A DNA stretch of 64,000 nt from Batrachochytrium dendrobatidis JAM81 (taxonomy: Eukaryota > Chytridiomycota > Chytridiomycetes > Rhizophydiales). The stretch lies in assembly GCF_000203795.2 (NCBI RefSeq), contig NW_006281110.1, positions 556,494 through 620,493 of the forward strand, in the 5' to 3' direction. Below the pieces are notes generated by a model. That model did not search any database, was not told the DNA's origin, and saw only the letters and a program-made list of their open reading frames with translations. Of this stretch, positions 45,605 through 57,793 are shown piece after piece; the first letter of the stretch is position 1; each line of letters begins with the position of its first letter. Made by a program: the position numbers and the translations under genes.

Positions 45605-46402
45605 TTATCGTCGAGCACCAGGATATTGATAGCTCTGTCGCCAAGCACCGGGATATTGATAACCTTGTCGCCAAGTGCCAGGATATTGATAGCTCTGTTG
45701 TCGAGAACCAGGATATTGATAGCCCTGTTGTCGAGCACCAGGATATTGATAGCCCTGTTGTCGAGAACCAGGATATTGATAGCCTTGTCGTCGAGCACCA
45801 GAATATTGAGAACTTTGTTGTGGTGGTCGACTAGCAAATTCCTTTTCAAATTCGCGGATGCAATTCAAAATTGTGGGGTTTGATTCGAGGAGTGTCATAC
45901 GAGAATTCACTAGTTTGCTATTTGAAGCTCCCCCGAAAAAGTGATTCACAAGGTTGTTTCGTTCCTGATTCACTGCCGAAGATGACAATCTATAATAGTA
46001 ATTAGACTTACTAGACTGTTCTTTAAGTTTGGAGAGAATGAAATATTGTTCACTAAGCTCGTGATTTGGATTGGCACTGATTTCCCAAGATCTACTTTGA
46101 AAGCGTTTAGGGTCCTCACCCAGCCCAATTAATAGGTTTGCCTGAGCATTATACACAGATTGTACCAAGCCGTGTAGTTTGCTTGCCTTTTTATGGTACT
46201 CTTTTTTTGCTACAAAGGTTTTGATAACAGACCTATCACGGGTTGAAAGCGAGTTAATGCCAGCTAATCCTGCATCTCGTGCACTATGACCTGTTGAAAT
46301 TTTAGGCACAGTGCTTATAGTTGTAATGGGAGGGGCTGGTTTAGCTGTAGTAACTGAGCAAGTAAGCAGGATTGATGACAATACAGCGGTTGATAGTTTC
46401 AT
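45605..46402 (-). CDS. Secreted family protein C (GYQYPG decapeptide repeats)
   Basis: Single exon; family Met at 46402. Signal peptide MKLSTAVLSSILL... ending TTAKP. The mature part (SARDAGLAGINSLSTRDRSV, SKLHGLVQSVYNAQANLL) differs almost wholly from B and D, but keeps FFGGASNSKLVNSRMTLLES, resembling GGLWDSRPL...RIDS at the same place. The C-terminus is seven to eight copies of a roughly ten-residue repeat of the type RQQGYQYPGA (45605-45800), an aromatic/Gly/Pro-rich, probably disordered tail. The repeat units are nearly identical at DNA level, so they expanded recently. Function unknown. Confidence 0.83.
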   Translation of the reverse strand: MKLSTAVLSSILLTCSVTTAKPAPPITTISTVPKISTGHSARDAGLAGINSLSTRDRSVIKTFVAKKEYHKKASKLHGLVQSVYNAQANLLIGLGEDPKRFQSRSWEISANPNHELSEQYFILSKLKEQSSKSNYYYRLSSSAVNQERNNLVNHFFGGASNSKLVNSRMTLLESNPTILNCIREFEKEFASRPPQQSSQYSGARRQGYQYPGSRQQGYQYPGARQQGYQYPGSRQQSYQYPGTWRQGYQYPGAWRQSYQYPGARR

Positions 46403-46727
46403 TTTACTGGTTTGGTTAGGCAAGTTGTGAACAGTTTCGTTCAGCAGGTTGGGTTGATTGTATTTATACCCATTGAGTGGATAGTATTAAAAGCATACTT
46501 TTGGGTAGCCGTCCTAAGGGACTAGTACTACTGTCAGGGTTGGTAGCAGTTTGTTGCTATCAATGTTAGACTTTGAAGGGCTCCTCCCTTTATGGTAGCC
46601 TGTAGTCTTGGACAGACTATTGCTTGTGTATTCAAACGTATAGTTGGTTGTGTAATTTCCCGCCCTTACTCGCCCTAAAAGGGTCAGTGAGCTACAGCCT
46701 AAGAAACCAGTACAAGCCAAGACTCTA

Positions 46728-47518
46728 TGCAACTGAGCTGACATCCAGTTATTAGTTGATCATCAATGTGTTGTGATATTGTATGGTTTACAATCACAGT
46801 TGATTGACATGATTCAACCACAATGTCACATTGATGATCAGTGACTTGCAACTGTTGTGTTGGCATTGCATGTTGTGTGATACTATATCAACATCGATTG
46901 TCACTATATAGCTGTATCAATCACACATCATGATCATATGTCATGGTTGACTCGTATTCTGGATTGATGTACACATTGTATTGTATTGCATCACTCGAAC
47001 ACGAACTTTGTATGACTCGTTGAGCAACTTGTTCAATAACTCGTTGTATGACTCGTATATACACTGCAATTGGATCCAGTCACTCGACATTACAACATGA
47101 TCCACATACAACCTGATTGTGATGGTGGTTGTCGATCTGATTGTCGTGTCAGTATGTATGTCGAGTATGTACATCCGAGTGATCAAGCCATACATGTATA
47201 TACATACAATACACACCAGTTGCATTGATCAGCATGTGTCAACTGGTCAATATCGTCAACCTGATTATACACGCACTTGACATGTATATCTGGACAGTGA
47301 TCATTGTACAATCCAGACTGTTGTGCAAACCATATATGACCAGTCATGTCAAGTATCCAATCAAACATCCAGTCATGAATACAACCAGGAATACAAATTC
47401 GGGTAGTTCGAGTATCGATCAACAACTGCGATCGATATCAAACTATCGTGCACAATCGATTGTAATCCACACCAGTTATGGTCAATCACACATGTCACAC
47501 ATGTCATGGTGTATGTAT
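46728..47518. repeat. Conserved array block, copy 4
   Basis: Same block, with one CGAACA unit fewer in the CGAACACGAAC run and a shorter CATACAATACACACC stretch. Confidence 0.9.
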
Positions 47519-47616
47519 ATCTAATGTCAAATGATAATCAAAGTTTATTGTAAATTAAATCAGAATGACAGTTGAAACAGTTGAGCCAGATCAGATTAGA
47601 ATTCAAATCAATTGGA

Positions 47617-48507
47617 TTAATTGATACGCCTGATTCGATTGACAAACGATCTAAACCTATGACCAAGTCTGGAGAAACCCTCACGTATACCAGAGGAAGC
47701 TCTTTGCCCAAAGGAACGAGATCCAGGCGGTATTACTGGTAATACTCGTGGGATTTGTTGTTGCTCTTGTTGTTCTTGCTGTTGTTCTTGTTCCTGCTCT
47801 TGCTCTTGTTGTTGCTGTTGTTGTGGTTCTTGTTCTTGCTGTTGTTGTGGGGTTTGTTTAGCACCAGAATCTTGACCAAAGCTATTTTTGCATTCTGATG
47901 ATTTACCGACACATAGTCCTTGAAGGTATTCCCTAACGACAGGATTTGAGTCGATATGCGAAAGTAGCTCATCAAGTGGTCGAGAATCCCAAAGGCCTCC
48001 GAAAAAGTACTTTAGGAGTTCCTCTCGTAGGAGATTCAGTTCACGAAGGAGACGATCACAATAATTATTGCACTCCTTTTCTGATTTTTCAAGCTTGACA
48101 AGTATGGAACTCCCGCTCTGAAGATTACGCTCAATCTCCTGAAGTTTAGCATTGAGATTGTCATCGTCATCGCCATTGCCATTGCTTTTCAAAAGTGCAT
48201 TTTTGGACTTGACAACTTTTATTTCCTGAAGTTTTACTTCTTTCTGCTGCTTATAAGATTTAATCTCTATTTCTTCGCATGTTATTTTTTGTTGATTATA
48301 ATTATGTTGCTTTTTTACGATTTTTTTGAGCAACTCCTTGATATTATCTGAAAGTGAAACAAGACTACCCAAGTCTACACCGTTTGTATTAGGAGTTGTA
48401 GAGGGGTTGGACTGGGTACTTTTAGCCTTACTGGGACGGATCGGTTTGGCGATAGTAACTGAGCAAACAAGCAGGATTGATGATAGTACAGCGATTGGTA
48501 GTTTCAT
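47617..48507 (-). CDS. Secreted family protein D (Gln/Glu-rich C-terminal tract)
   Basis: Single exon of 296 residues. Signal peptide MKLPIAVLSSILL... ending TIAKP. Clear paralogue of B: NPSTTPNTNGVDLGSLVSL, CEEIEIKSYKQQKEVKLQE, ALLKSNGNGDDDDNLNAKLQ (an Asp insertion absent in B), ECNNYCDRLLRELNLLREEL and GGLWDSRPLDELLSHIDSN. The Gln/Glu tract (47755-47860) is longer and differently phased than in B. The end is PPGSRSFGQRASSGIREGF and VNRIRRIN, the fullest version of the family C-terminus. It has paired Cys, helical charged repeats and no enzymatic motif; probably secreted, function unknown. Confidence 0.86.
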   Translation of the reverse strand: MKLPIAVLSSILLVCSVTIAKPIRPSKAKSTQSNPSTTPNTNGVDLGSLVSLSDNIKELLKKIVKKQHNYNQQKITCEEIEIKSYKQQKEVKLQEIKVVKSKNALLKSNGNGDDDDNLNAKLQEIERNLQSGSSILVKLEKSEKECNNYCDRLLRELNLLREELLKYFFGGLWDSRPLDELLSHIDSNPVVREYLQGLCVGKSSECKNSFGQDSGAKQTPQQQQEQEPQQQQQQEQEQEQEQQQEQQEQQQIPRVLPVIPPGSRSFGQRASSGIREGFSRLGHRFRSFVNRIRRIN

Positions 48508-48862
48508 TTTACTGGTTTGATTAAAAAAGTTGTGGACGATCGTTATTCAACAGGTCGGATTTAGATGGTATTTATGTCGGTTATTGAGTGGATAATATTA
48601 AAAAGCATATTTCCTGGATGACCGTCTTAAGGGATTGGTGTTACTGGCAGGGTTGGTGTTGATTTGCTATCAATGTCAAAGCGACTCAAGAAATCTCCCT
48701 TTATATGGTGGCATGTAACTTTGGTTGAACCGCTGTTTGGCTATACACTCAAACATCGTATGGTTGATTGTATAGTTTCCCACCCTTCCGCCCTAAACAG
48801 GGTCAGTGAGCCACAATCTAAAAAATCAGTGTATGCTATGTAAACCTGTAAACCTATGTGGG

Positions 48863-49650
48863 ACTGAGCTGACATCCAGTTATTAGTTGTTCATCAATGG
48901 ATTCAATCAATCAATTGAATCAATACAATGTAGTTCATGTTGCAACCACAATGTCACATTGATGATCAGTGACTTGCAATTGCTGTGTTGGCATTGCATG
49001 TTGTGTTGCTATATCAATATCGATTGTCACTATATAGCTGTATTGACTACACATCATGATCATATGTCATGGTTGACTCGTATTCTGGATTGATGTACAC
49101 ATTGTATTGTATTGCATCACTCGAACACGAACTTGGTATGACTCGTTGAGCAACTTGTTCAATAACTCGTTGTATGACTCGTATATACACTGTAATTGGA
49201 TCCAGTCACTCGACATTACAACACTGTCCACATACAACCTGATTGTGATGGTGGTTGTCGATCTGATTGTCGTGTTGGTATGTATGTCGAGTATGTACAT
49301 CCGAGTGATCAAGCCATACATGTATATGCACACAATACATACAATACACACCAGTTGCGTTGATCAGCATGTGTCAACTGGCCAATATCGTCAACCTGGT
49401 TATACACGCACTTGACATGTATATCTGGACAGTGATCATTGTACAATCCAGACTGTTGTGCAAACCATATATGACCAGTCATGTCAAGTATCCAATCAAA
49501 CATCCAGTCATGAATACAGCCAGGAATACAAACTCGGGTAGTCCGAGTATCGATCAACAACTGCAATCGATATCAAACTATCGTGCACAATCGATTGTAA
49601 TCCACACCAGTTATAGCCAATCACACATGTCACACATGTCATGATGTATG
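48863..49650. repeat. Conserved array block, copy 5
   Basis: Same block, again with a shortened CGAACACGAAC run; ends CACATGTCACACATGTCATG. Confidence 0.9.
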
Positions 49651-49767
49651 TATATCCAATGTCAAATGACAATCAAAGTTTATTGTAAATTAAATCAGAA
49701 TGACAGTTGAAATAGTTGAGCCAGATCAGATTAGAATTCAAATCAATTGTATTGTCTCGCGCCAAGA

Positions 49768-50649
49768 TCATTTAAAAAATGATTTAAGCCTATTCATAAA
49801 TTTAAAAGTTCCCTGTGAATTGAAGGAGGTTTGAGTGGGACGAACTTTGGACGGTATTTGTGACTGCTGCGAATGTTTAGGAATTGTATTGCTATGTGAT
49901 GAAGATTGACGGTTTTGTTGGGCACTAAGTTTTTGAAGTTTTTTAAGTTTTCGTTGTGGTTTATTCTGGAATTTTTTACGAGAACACTCCTTACAACCTG
50001 ATGATAGTTTATCGATGGATTCTAATTTGTAGAGATATTCCTTAACGAGGGAGTGTGAGAGGATAAGCAAAAGTTGCTCATTGAGTGATCTAAAATTGAA
50101 AGGTTTTCCGGAAAAGCACTCCACAAGACTTATTTTGATAAGCTCTAGTTCAAAATTAAGACGACCACTATCAATATTGCATTCCTCATGACTCTTTTCA
50201 AGATCTTCAAGTTTGGAATGCTGTTTTCCAAGCTCAAGCTCGAGTTCTTGAACTTGACGATTATAATTTGGATTGCCATTGCTTTTCAAAAGTGCACTTT
50301 TCAAATCGTCGATTCTTTTCTTGAGATCCTTTATCAACTGCCGTTGATCCTCAAGTTGAAGCTTTATCAATTTGCATTTTTCTCCATGTTCATCAAAACC
50401 ATGTTGTTTTTTTGAGTAACTTTCAAGCAAATTCTCCATGCCATCTGAAAGTAAATCAAGACTACTCAAGCCTGCGCCGCTTGTATTGGGAGTTTCAGAG
50501 GGGTTAAACTCGGTACTTGTAGTTACACTGGGAATGACTGTCGAGAAGCTAGATTCATCATATGTGGTCGTACTGGGATGGATTGGTTTGGCTGTAGTGA
50601 CTGAACAAATAAGCAGGATTGATGATAGTACAGCGGTTGATAGTTTCAT
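49768..50649 (-). CDS. Secreted family protein E (basic, coiled-coil)
   Basis: Single exon; family Met at 50649. Signal peptide MKLSTAVLSSILL... ending TTAKP, then a Ser/Thr-rich linker (EFNPSETPNTSGAGLSSLDL), a charged helical region (KCKLIKLQLEDQRQLIKDLK, ALLKSNGNPNYNRQVQEL, ECNIDSGRLNFELELIKISL), GKPFNFRSLNEQLLLILSHS, a Lys/Gln-rich basic stretch (KFQNKPQRKLKKLQKLSAQQ) and the end TFKFMNRLKSFFK. The linker and the 'E-C...LI.L.LEDQ' core are shared with F and G, so these three form a subgroup distinct from B and D. No acidic/Gln tract. Function unknown. Confidence 0.85.
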   Translation of the reverse strand: MKLSTAVLSSILLICSVTTAKPIHPSTTTYDESSFSTVIPSVTTSTEFNPSETPNTSGAGLSSLDLLSDGMENLLESYSKKQHGFDEHGEKCKLIKLQLEDQRQLIKDLKKRIDDLKSALLKSNGNPNYNRQVQELELELGKQHSKLEDLEKSHEECNIDSGRLNFELELIKISLVECFSGKPFNFRSLNEQLLLILSHSLVKEYLYKLESIDKLSSGCKECSRKKFQNKPQRKLKKLQKLSAQQNRQSSSHSNTIPKHSQQSQIPSKVRPTQTSFNSQGTFKFMNRLKSFFK

Positions 50650-50983
50650 TTTACTGGTTTGGTTAGGCAAGTTGTGAATAGTTTCGTTCAGCAGGCCGAG
50701 TTTAGATTGTATTTATATCCAGCTGAGTGGATAATATTAAAAAGCATATTTCCTGGAGACCGTCCTAAGGGATCGGTGCTACTGTCAGGGTTGGTAGCAG
50801 TTTGTTGCTATCAATGCTAAACTCAAGAGGGATCTCCCTTGTATGACGATCCGTGAGCTTGGTTGAACTATTGTTCATCTGTGTATTCAAACGTACAGTT
50901 GAATATGTAGCTTCCCACCCTTATTTACCCCCAAAAGGGTCAGTGAGCCACAATCTAGGAAATCAGTACAAGCCAAGACTCTA

Positions 50984-51775
50984 TGCAACTGAGCTGACAT
51001 CCAGTTATTAGTTGGTCATCAATGTGTTGTGATATTGTATGGTTTACAATCACAATTGATTGACATGTTACAACCACAATGTCACATTGATGATCAGTGA
51101 CTTGCAACTGTTGTGTTGGCATTTCATGTTGTGTGTTACTATATCAACATCGATTGTCATTATATAGCTGTATTGACTACACATCATGATCATATGTCAT
51201 GGTTGACTCGTATTCTGGATTGATGTACACATTGTATTGTATTGCATCACTCGAACACGAACACGAACTTTGTATGACTCGTTGAGCAACTTGTTCAATA
51301 ACTCGTTGTATGACTCGTATATATACTGCAATTGGATCCAGTCACTCGACATTACAACACTGTCCACATACAACCTGATTGTGATGGTGGTTGTCAATCT
51401 GATTGTCGTGTCAGTATATGTCGAGCATGTACATCCGAGTGATCAAGCCATACATGTATATGCACACAATACACACCAGTTGCATTGATCAGCATGTGTC
51501 AACTGGTCAATATCGTCAACCTGATTATACACGCACTTGACATGTATATCTGGACAGTGATCATTGTACAATCCAGACTGTTGTGCAAACCATATATGAC
51601 CAGTCATGTCAAGTATCCAATCAAACATCCAGTCATGAATACAACCAGAAATACAAACTCGGGTAGTCCGAGTATCGATCAACAACTGCGATCGATATCA
51701 AACTACCATGCACAATCGATTGTAATCCACACCAGTTATAGTCAATCACACATGTCACACATGTCATGGTGTATG
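50984..51775. repeat. Conserved array block, copy 6
   Basis: Same block; a 4-bp deletion near 51415 (GTGTCAGTATATGTCGAG) breaks open frames that look continuous in other copies. It continues directly into segment X rather than into a secreted gene. Confidence 0.9.
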
Positions 51776-52345
51776 TTGATATGTTGCATTTGAATACATG
51801 ACATGATGGTCAATGTCAATCACACACAACTGGTAATGCATGACCAATGATGGCACTCGACGACTGCAACAATCGATACCAACCATATTGAGTGTGTTGA
51901 TACATTGCATTGACATTGAATGCACGATATCAACAGTGTAATATGATGTACTGCTGAAAGTGTACCATACCGTGTATGTAGTGGTTCAGTAAACCATACA
52001 CATCATTATCATGCAAACACGATGATCAATAATGCAATAGTATGCTTGACATGATTGTATTGCATCAGTCGACTCTATACGATCACTATATACACCAATG
52101 TGTGCATATTGGACACAATGGACACAATGGACACAGTGTCAATATGTGATGGTTGTCGTTGTTGATTGTTGGTTGTGTGATGATCATATTGTTGGCATTG
52201 TATATCCAAGTTGTAATACATGACAGTTTAAATCGACGCGATCCAAGACAAATGTGGACATCAACTATACATTGGATCGAGTATTTACAGTGTAATTTGG
52301 TATGTACAAGTATGTACGGACATGCACAGGTATGAACATGCATGT
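51776..52345 (+). repeat. Segment X, copy 1
   Basis: Extension of the block: GTTGATATGTTGCATTTGAA through GGATCGAGTATTTACAGTGT. It recurs in the same orientation at 61362-61915 after block copy 7. Contains ACAATGGACACAATGGACAC microrepeats. No convincing gene. Confidence 0.85.
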
Positions 52346-52361
52346 CAATGTGTGATCAGTC

Positions 52362-52881
52362 CAACTCAACTAATCAAACAGCCATGTATACAAATTGTTG
52401 TCAGTTACATCGAGTGATGGTCTAAGTAGGTCGATTCAGATGGGTTGCATATAACCGACTAATCCAGCATCCATCCATTGTCAAACAACCATAATGCACA
52501 ATACCACCAAGTGTGCAATTACACTCGCACTGATCAGTCGTTGTACAGTATGCATCGGTCAATGTCAAACATATGTGTGTCTGTAACTAAATTGCAGTCC
52601 ATGACACATCCACACGATCCAACATGACAAATCATGTATTGAGTCCGAGATTGATTCAAAACCTGATCATGGTAAACACAGCATGTTGTTGCATATCAGA
52701 CTCGATATATCAAGTGACAGTTGCACACTGGCTGATGGTGCACAGCGTATCAGTCACAATACATGCACGGTACTGCATTGCAGTCATTGGATGACAGCCG
52801 TTTGCAATGTGATACCGATCGACATACATCAGCATGGTGTGATGTGACCATAATCATGGTGTAATGTGTTGGAGTTGACAT
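52362..52881 (+). repeat. Segment Y, copy 1
   Basis: From CAACTCAACTAATC to GTGTTGGAGTTGAC; a direct repeat of 58446-58967 with few substitutions. The two copies bracket the S41 peptidase gene. No gene recognised inside. Confidence 0.85.
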
Positions 52882-53955
52882 TGTGAGTTGACAATCGATA
52901 CACCATGCACATGACTGGAACATATATATTCGAGTGTGATTTGGTTGGTGTCAGGTTGATCATGCAATCACATCGGTGCAACAAGTGAGCGAGCTGATGG
53001 TGATCTGAACCCATTTCAACAACAAGTATTGACAGTCATGGATTTGCTGCATTCAATATGCGTAGCACACCGTTGTTGATTGTTGACTGTGTATGCAAGT
53101 CAAGTTACCACCAACCACCAATCAGATCCAGTGCGTACATGACCATTCCTAGAATGACTGTCAAACATATTCGTGTCCAAAAGTTGATTGTGAGTTGGTG
53201 GTTTGCAAGCATTACACATAGTAGTATGCTGTTGATGCATCCAATATTTGATTTGGACTAGTAAGTTGTTTCTATCAGATTGATGAATATACAATATTGT
53301 GCTAGAAAGTCTTGCATAATATATTCATTATTTGGTATAGCCATACATTATACAATCACCAAACTCATCCATTGCAGTCCACATGTTTGGCTCAACTGCT
53401 TTGATGGTGTCAATCAAACCATAGTTTTAAATACCAGTTGAAATCATCAACTAAATGCGAATCAAGTAATCAACTCGAGATCGGCTATGAAAGCTAAAAA
53501 ACCAGTGAAAGAGTCCAAGAACAAGAACAAGACAATAGTGCAATGACCATTATCAACTCGAATGATTTCATGTCGCATCAGACCATTGAAAATGCAGGTT
53601 TAAATGCGGTTTTATCCAGATCTGTACCGAGTTTCATTAAACAACCATGACAACTCTGATTGGTATGGTAAATATCCAATATCAACTTTCATTCAAATGT
53701 CTAAAACACCAAAAAATACAAAAACCTGACAAGTTTAAAAACACTTGCAATATTCCATCCATGACAAAACCAGTTCAATTTAAAAAATGGTTTGAAATTT
53801 GCATATTTCACTCGACCAAATAAAAAGTTTACATGTGTTGATTGAAATAAACTTAAACAATAGTGTATAGGATAGTTATATGCAAGTACTATATTTATTC
53901 AAACATAGTCTGGTGGTGCAATCAATGATGCATTCAGCAACATTTACAACCCATT
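52882..53955. other. Unique intergenic sequence
   Basis: No similarity noticed to the array and no convincing ORF. It forms the 3' flank of the S41 peptidase gene. Confidence 0.4.
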
Positions 53956-56706
53956 TCAATTCATGGTAACACTCCAAGAATTGATTGTTGCTCCTTTCAT
54001 CTGCACAGAAAGATCTGACTCGAACACAAAACCGACGAAAAACTGTTCCGTCTTGGTTGTCACTGGAAACTTTTTCACAAGTGCTTCGGATCCAGAAATA
54101 CCGTCTGTAAGTATCCTACCACTATCCGGATCAACCGTATTCAAAAGCGATTCCACATTGTCATCCGCATCTGTGACATACAGTCCTAAAAAGTCGCTAT
54201 AAAGTTGTGATTCAAGCGTGACATCAATTTCAATAGTGATGTTGGATCCAACTGGTGCAGTATAGTATGATCGGATTTCAGTGAGCATTTCGGGACTGTA
54301 TTGTACTCCGTCGCCAATAACCCATTTACCATTGACCGAGTTCCATCCCTGTGACTTTTTGGTAAATGGCGAGTTGTATATTCCAACCGATTTACTGGTA
54401 CCATTAAACTCCCATTTGACACCATGTTCAAGTTTAACACGATCTTGTTGTTGTGGAATGCGACTGATATGCTTATGTGTTTTGAGAACCTGTTTGCCGT
54501 TGTTTTGGCCAATGATACTGACCCGAGTATTACCAAGATCGTTGATTACAGATGCCAGTTTGAACGAGTGTTGACTTTTTATGTTGCTTTTAAAATCGGC
54601 AACTGAAAGTGATTTGCCAGTGTCATCAACAACTGACAGTTGATTGATTCCTTGAACTTCTACATCAATGGTCACGTCACTGCTAGTGGTGTTATAGTTG
54701 ATAAGTTCAGAAACAAAGTAAAGATTGTTCAGTCCAGTTTTGGCACCCAGTGTTTTGAGCTGATCGGCAATACGGTCAAATTGAGAATTTTCAGTGGATC
54801 CAGACAATAGATCCGTCAAACGGGGACGTACAATATAGTCGGATACGACACCAATATCTTCGATCAATTGGCCTTGCTGTTTTCCATTACGTATATTTTG
54901 TCGAACTCCGACTGTAAGAACATTGGCATAGCTTTTTCTAGCTGTATTGTCAGTCAGCTCTTTGTAATACGGCATTGGCTTAAAATCAACGGGATTAAAC
55001 GCAAGTAAAGCTGGGTCAAGCCCAAACATGTCGGCACCACCACCTCCAGTTGTTCCATCTTCGCCAAAAATATGACCAGTTTCGGACGACTGAAGTGCTG
55101 CTGAAAACACTTCGCATGCAGAGTAGCACATGGCATTAGTAAATGCACCAACAGGTTTGAGATAGGCTTGACCATACATGTTTGCTTGATTAAATGAGTT
55201 TTTGACATGATCCACAGAATACTTGCTACCAGGTGGAGTATTGTACCATGCTGGACCAGAAGTGTCAAACGATTGTGAGCCATTAACCAGAGTGTTGTAT
55301 GCGACAGAGCTCATCAGATATCTCACCAGCACTGGCTGAAAATCAGGTTTGAAAAGTTGTGGAATGGCACTAGAAAACTGACCACCACCACCTGGGTTTC
55401 CACGGATATCAAATAGAATAGCATTGGTGTCTTTGAGTACAGTACTGAGAAGTCTGTGGATTTCACGAACAGCTTCCGCATTCGCTCTCGCACCAGTTTT
55501 AAGATTTCTTGGCGAAAAATCCTCCAATTTAATAATACCAAGATTCTTGGATTCGGGTTTCCAGATTCCCCAACTGATAGTCGACACGCCGGCGTTTTGG
55601 TACTCAAAAGTATGGTTTTGTGATGGCTGTCCAAGTAAAATCTGATCAATCTTTTGCTTTTTATGATGGTACTGGGATATCATTGATGGAGTTCTGATTT
55701 CTTTCCAAGTCTTCAACTGACGTTTGGCTCCAGTATCAGGTGCATCAGCGTCAATTATACTGCTAGAGTTGGTAGGCTGAGGTGTTCCAGGTAGAGTTTT
55801 TCCAGAAATTTTGGCATACAATTGACTAGTAATATTCCAGCATGATGACTCAAAACCAACAACCCACGGAGCTTCAATGTCGTACACTTTTCCAGTATCT
55901 TTTGATTTGAACCGATATTTGATCGTATCAGTTTCTGGCAAAGGAGTAAAGGCACCAAAACGAGACGTCATGTAGTCAAGAGCACCATGCTGGCCACCAT
56001 AATCATTGGCACCACCTGTTTTGTCCTGGTTCAAGTTCCGATAGTCAGCAAACGGCATACCATCAACAAGAAGTAATTCGTCGCCAGCTTTGATTTGGTC
56101 ATAGTCCTTTCCAAAAAAAGCACGCAAATCTTGATTCTTTGTGAATCTTTCAAAAACAACGGTTGGTTTCTTGACCATATCTGCATCGCCCTCGATAAAT
56201 CTGAAAGAAAGGCCAGTTGTGGCACGGAAACAAGAATATGGTCCAGATGGCTCAAAATGGGTATGATGGTCGCGCGCAAGAATAAACGCACTCAAGAGTT
56301 CAGTCTGCATCTCAGTATCGGTAAGATTGGATGCATCCAGTTTTGCACGCAGTTTCTTGATGATCGGGAAGGGATCGGCACGCTCACCATAGTGTTTGAT
56401 TTTAGATTCATAGTTGGACCACAATTTGAAACCATTTTCAACATTGGTCAGCACGACGTTTCGTTGTTCGTCAGTGTATGGCATAAAAACAAATCTGCCA
56501 GCATCACGGTGTTCTTTGATAAAGGCCCATGTAGGCATGGATTCTATAATGTATGCCAATTAGTACAGTTTTGAACGATTGCACAATCCAAACATTGATA
56601 AACCCAACATAAAATAGACTGATCAACAGATTTGCATACCAGATTTATTTCCTTGAGCATTGACAACGAACGCAACAGAAGCAATGGCTAGTAGTGAAAA
56701 CTTCAT
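53956..56706 (-). CDS. Secreted S41-family serine peptidase-like protein
   Basis: Two exons: 56640-56706 encodes the signal peptide (MKFSLLAIASVAFVVNAQG), then 53956-56543; the sum is 2,655 nt (884 residues), in phase. The N-terminal part has MPTWAFIKEHRDAGRF and LARDHHTHFEPSGPYSCFR. The C-terminal-processing-peptidase-type domain shows DTNAILFDIRGNPGGGGQFS and the predicted nucleophile region FTNAMCYSACEVFSAALQSS (Ser of CYSAC), then GHIFGEDGTTGGGGADMFG. After this comes a beta-rich domain (VDVTIDVEVQG-like, and GWNSVNGKWVIGDGVQYSPE). Expanded S41 peptidases are known from Batrachochytrium. It would act outside the cell; substrates unknown. No broken motif seen. It sits between direct repeats in the secreted-gene array. 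Confidence 0.87.
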
Positions 56707-57379
56707 CGTGACTGTAGTATACTATTGAAATGTATTTCGCAAGCGTATCAATACTATACGGATTGAGCTGTTGATTTGTAGCAGTCTGATGATGTTTGAT
56801 AGTGGCTGACGACTCATTTTTATACCTTGATGGTCTTGACTGGCAATACTAATGCTTGGTATTTTTGCATCTATATGCTTTGCTCTTACTAAGATGCTTG
56901 ATATTGAGCAAGATAACGAAATCGAGGTATATATTCAGAACAAATAAAGCAACGAATTTGTAGATTAACCAATCTATCCATATTATCACACATGCCATAT
57001 CAATTGTATTTTACTATCCAACACAACATCCAACTCAAACTGCTGTGAATCCAGTTCAATCAATATGATGATTAATGGTGTATTGACATTTGTCAATTGT
57101 GCCAGTCCGTATATCAAATATACAGAACATATTGGCTTGTCAATAGATAATCACTTGTCAGCTGCAGCATTGCCAATAATTTATGCTCATTTAATTTAGG
57201 GTCTAACACGTGGTGATTGCATAAACCCATTTAATGAACATGCCAATTATTACAATTGTCCGGCTTGCATGCTAATGGATTGCTTGTATACCACTATGGC
57301 TGTGTATGTCGTATGTCAGCTATGTCGGATAATTGAACGTAACAAAATGTGCTGTATTTATCCATACACTATCCAATCA
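56707..57379. other. Intergenic, S41 peptidase promoter
   Basis: 5' flank of the S41 peptidase; a TATA-like TATAAAAATGAG (minus strand) lies near 56820. No other gene recognised. Confidence 0.4.
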
Positions 57380-57793
57380 TCATAATTTGCTTTTTAGTAA
57401 ATGGTTGTCAAGTATCTTGCTCAATTCTGCCGCTTGATCTGTATTTTTTGAACTGGTTACTTGGCCAGATATGTCATTTCGGGTTGCGAGTGCCAACCTT
57501 ATGAGTTCTGTTTGGTCAGGGTTATCATGCAATTGATTTGCTGTTTGTGAGCAATGTGTTTGGATGGCAATAATGGTGTTTAAAACAGCCATTGTATAAC
57601 ATGTATTGACTCGAAAGCAAAATGGATCCACAAACTGTCTGGCATGTATTAGGTTTCCTTTGCGTAATATGTTGAACAGTTTGATTCTGATTCCCGGTTG
57701 TTTCAAATTGGCAAGTATAAGGCAGCCAATGCTCAGATCATAACTGGACACCAGCATGAATCCAAGTGTCGAATACAGTTTAAAAGACCCCAT
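57380..57793 (-). CDS. Hypothetical 137-residue protein
   Basis: Open frame starting MGSFKLYSTLGFMLVSSYDL. The N-terminal ~28 residues are hydrophobic enough for a signal peptide or anchor (up to SIGCLILANL); the remainder (FVDPFCFRVNTCYTMAVLNT, ELIRLALATRNDISGQVTSS) looks like a small helical protein with several Cys. No family recognised and no copy elsewhere in the window. Composition is protein-like and the stop is clean, but there is no independent support. It may be a spurious ORF. Confidence 0.4.
   Translation of the reverse strand: MGSFKLYSTLGFMLVSSYDLSIGCLILANLKQPGIRIKLFNILRKGNLIHARQFVDPFCFRVNTCYTMAVLNTIIAIQTHCSQTANQLHDNPDQTELIRLALATRNDISGQVTSSKNTDQAAELSKILDNHLLKSKL

Noticed and set aside
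52086..52343. Cys-rich minus-strand ORF in segment X, also near 61671-61904
   Set aside because: No start context or family; Cys and His come from ACA/CAT microrepeats; it exists in the second copy only because the DNA is duplicated.
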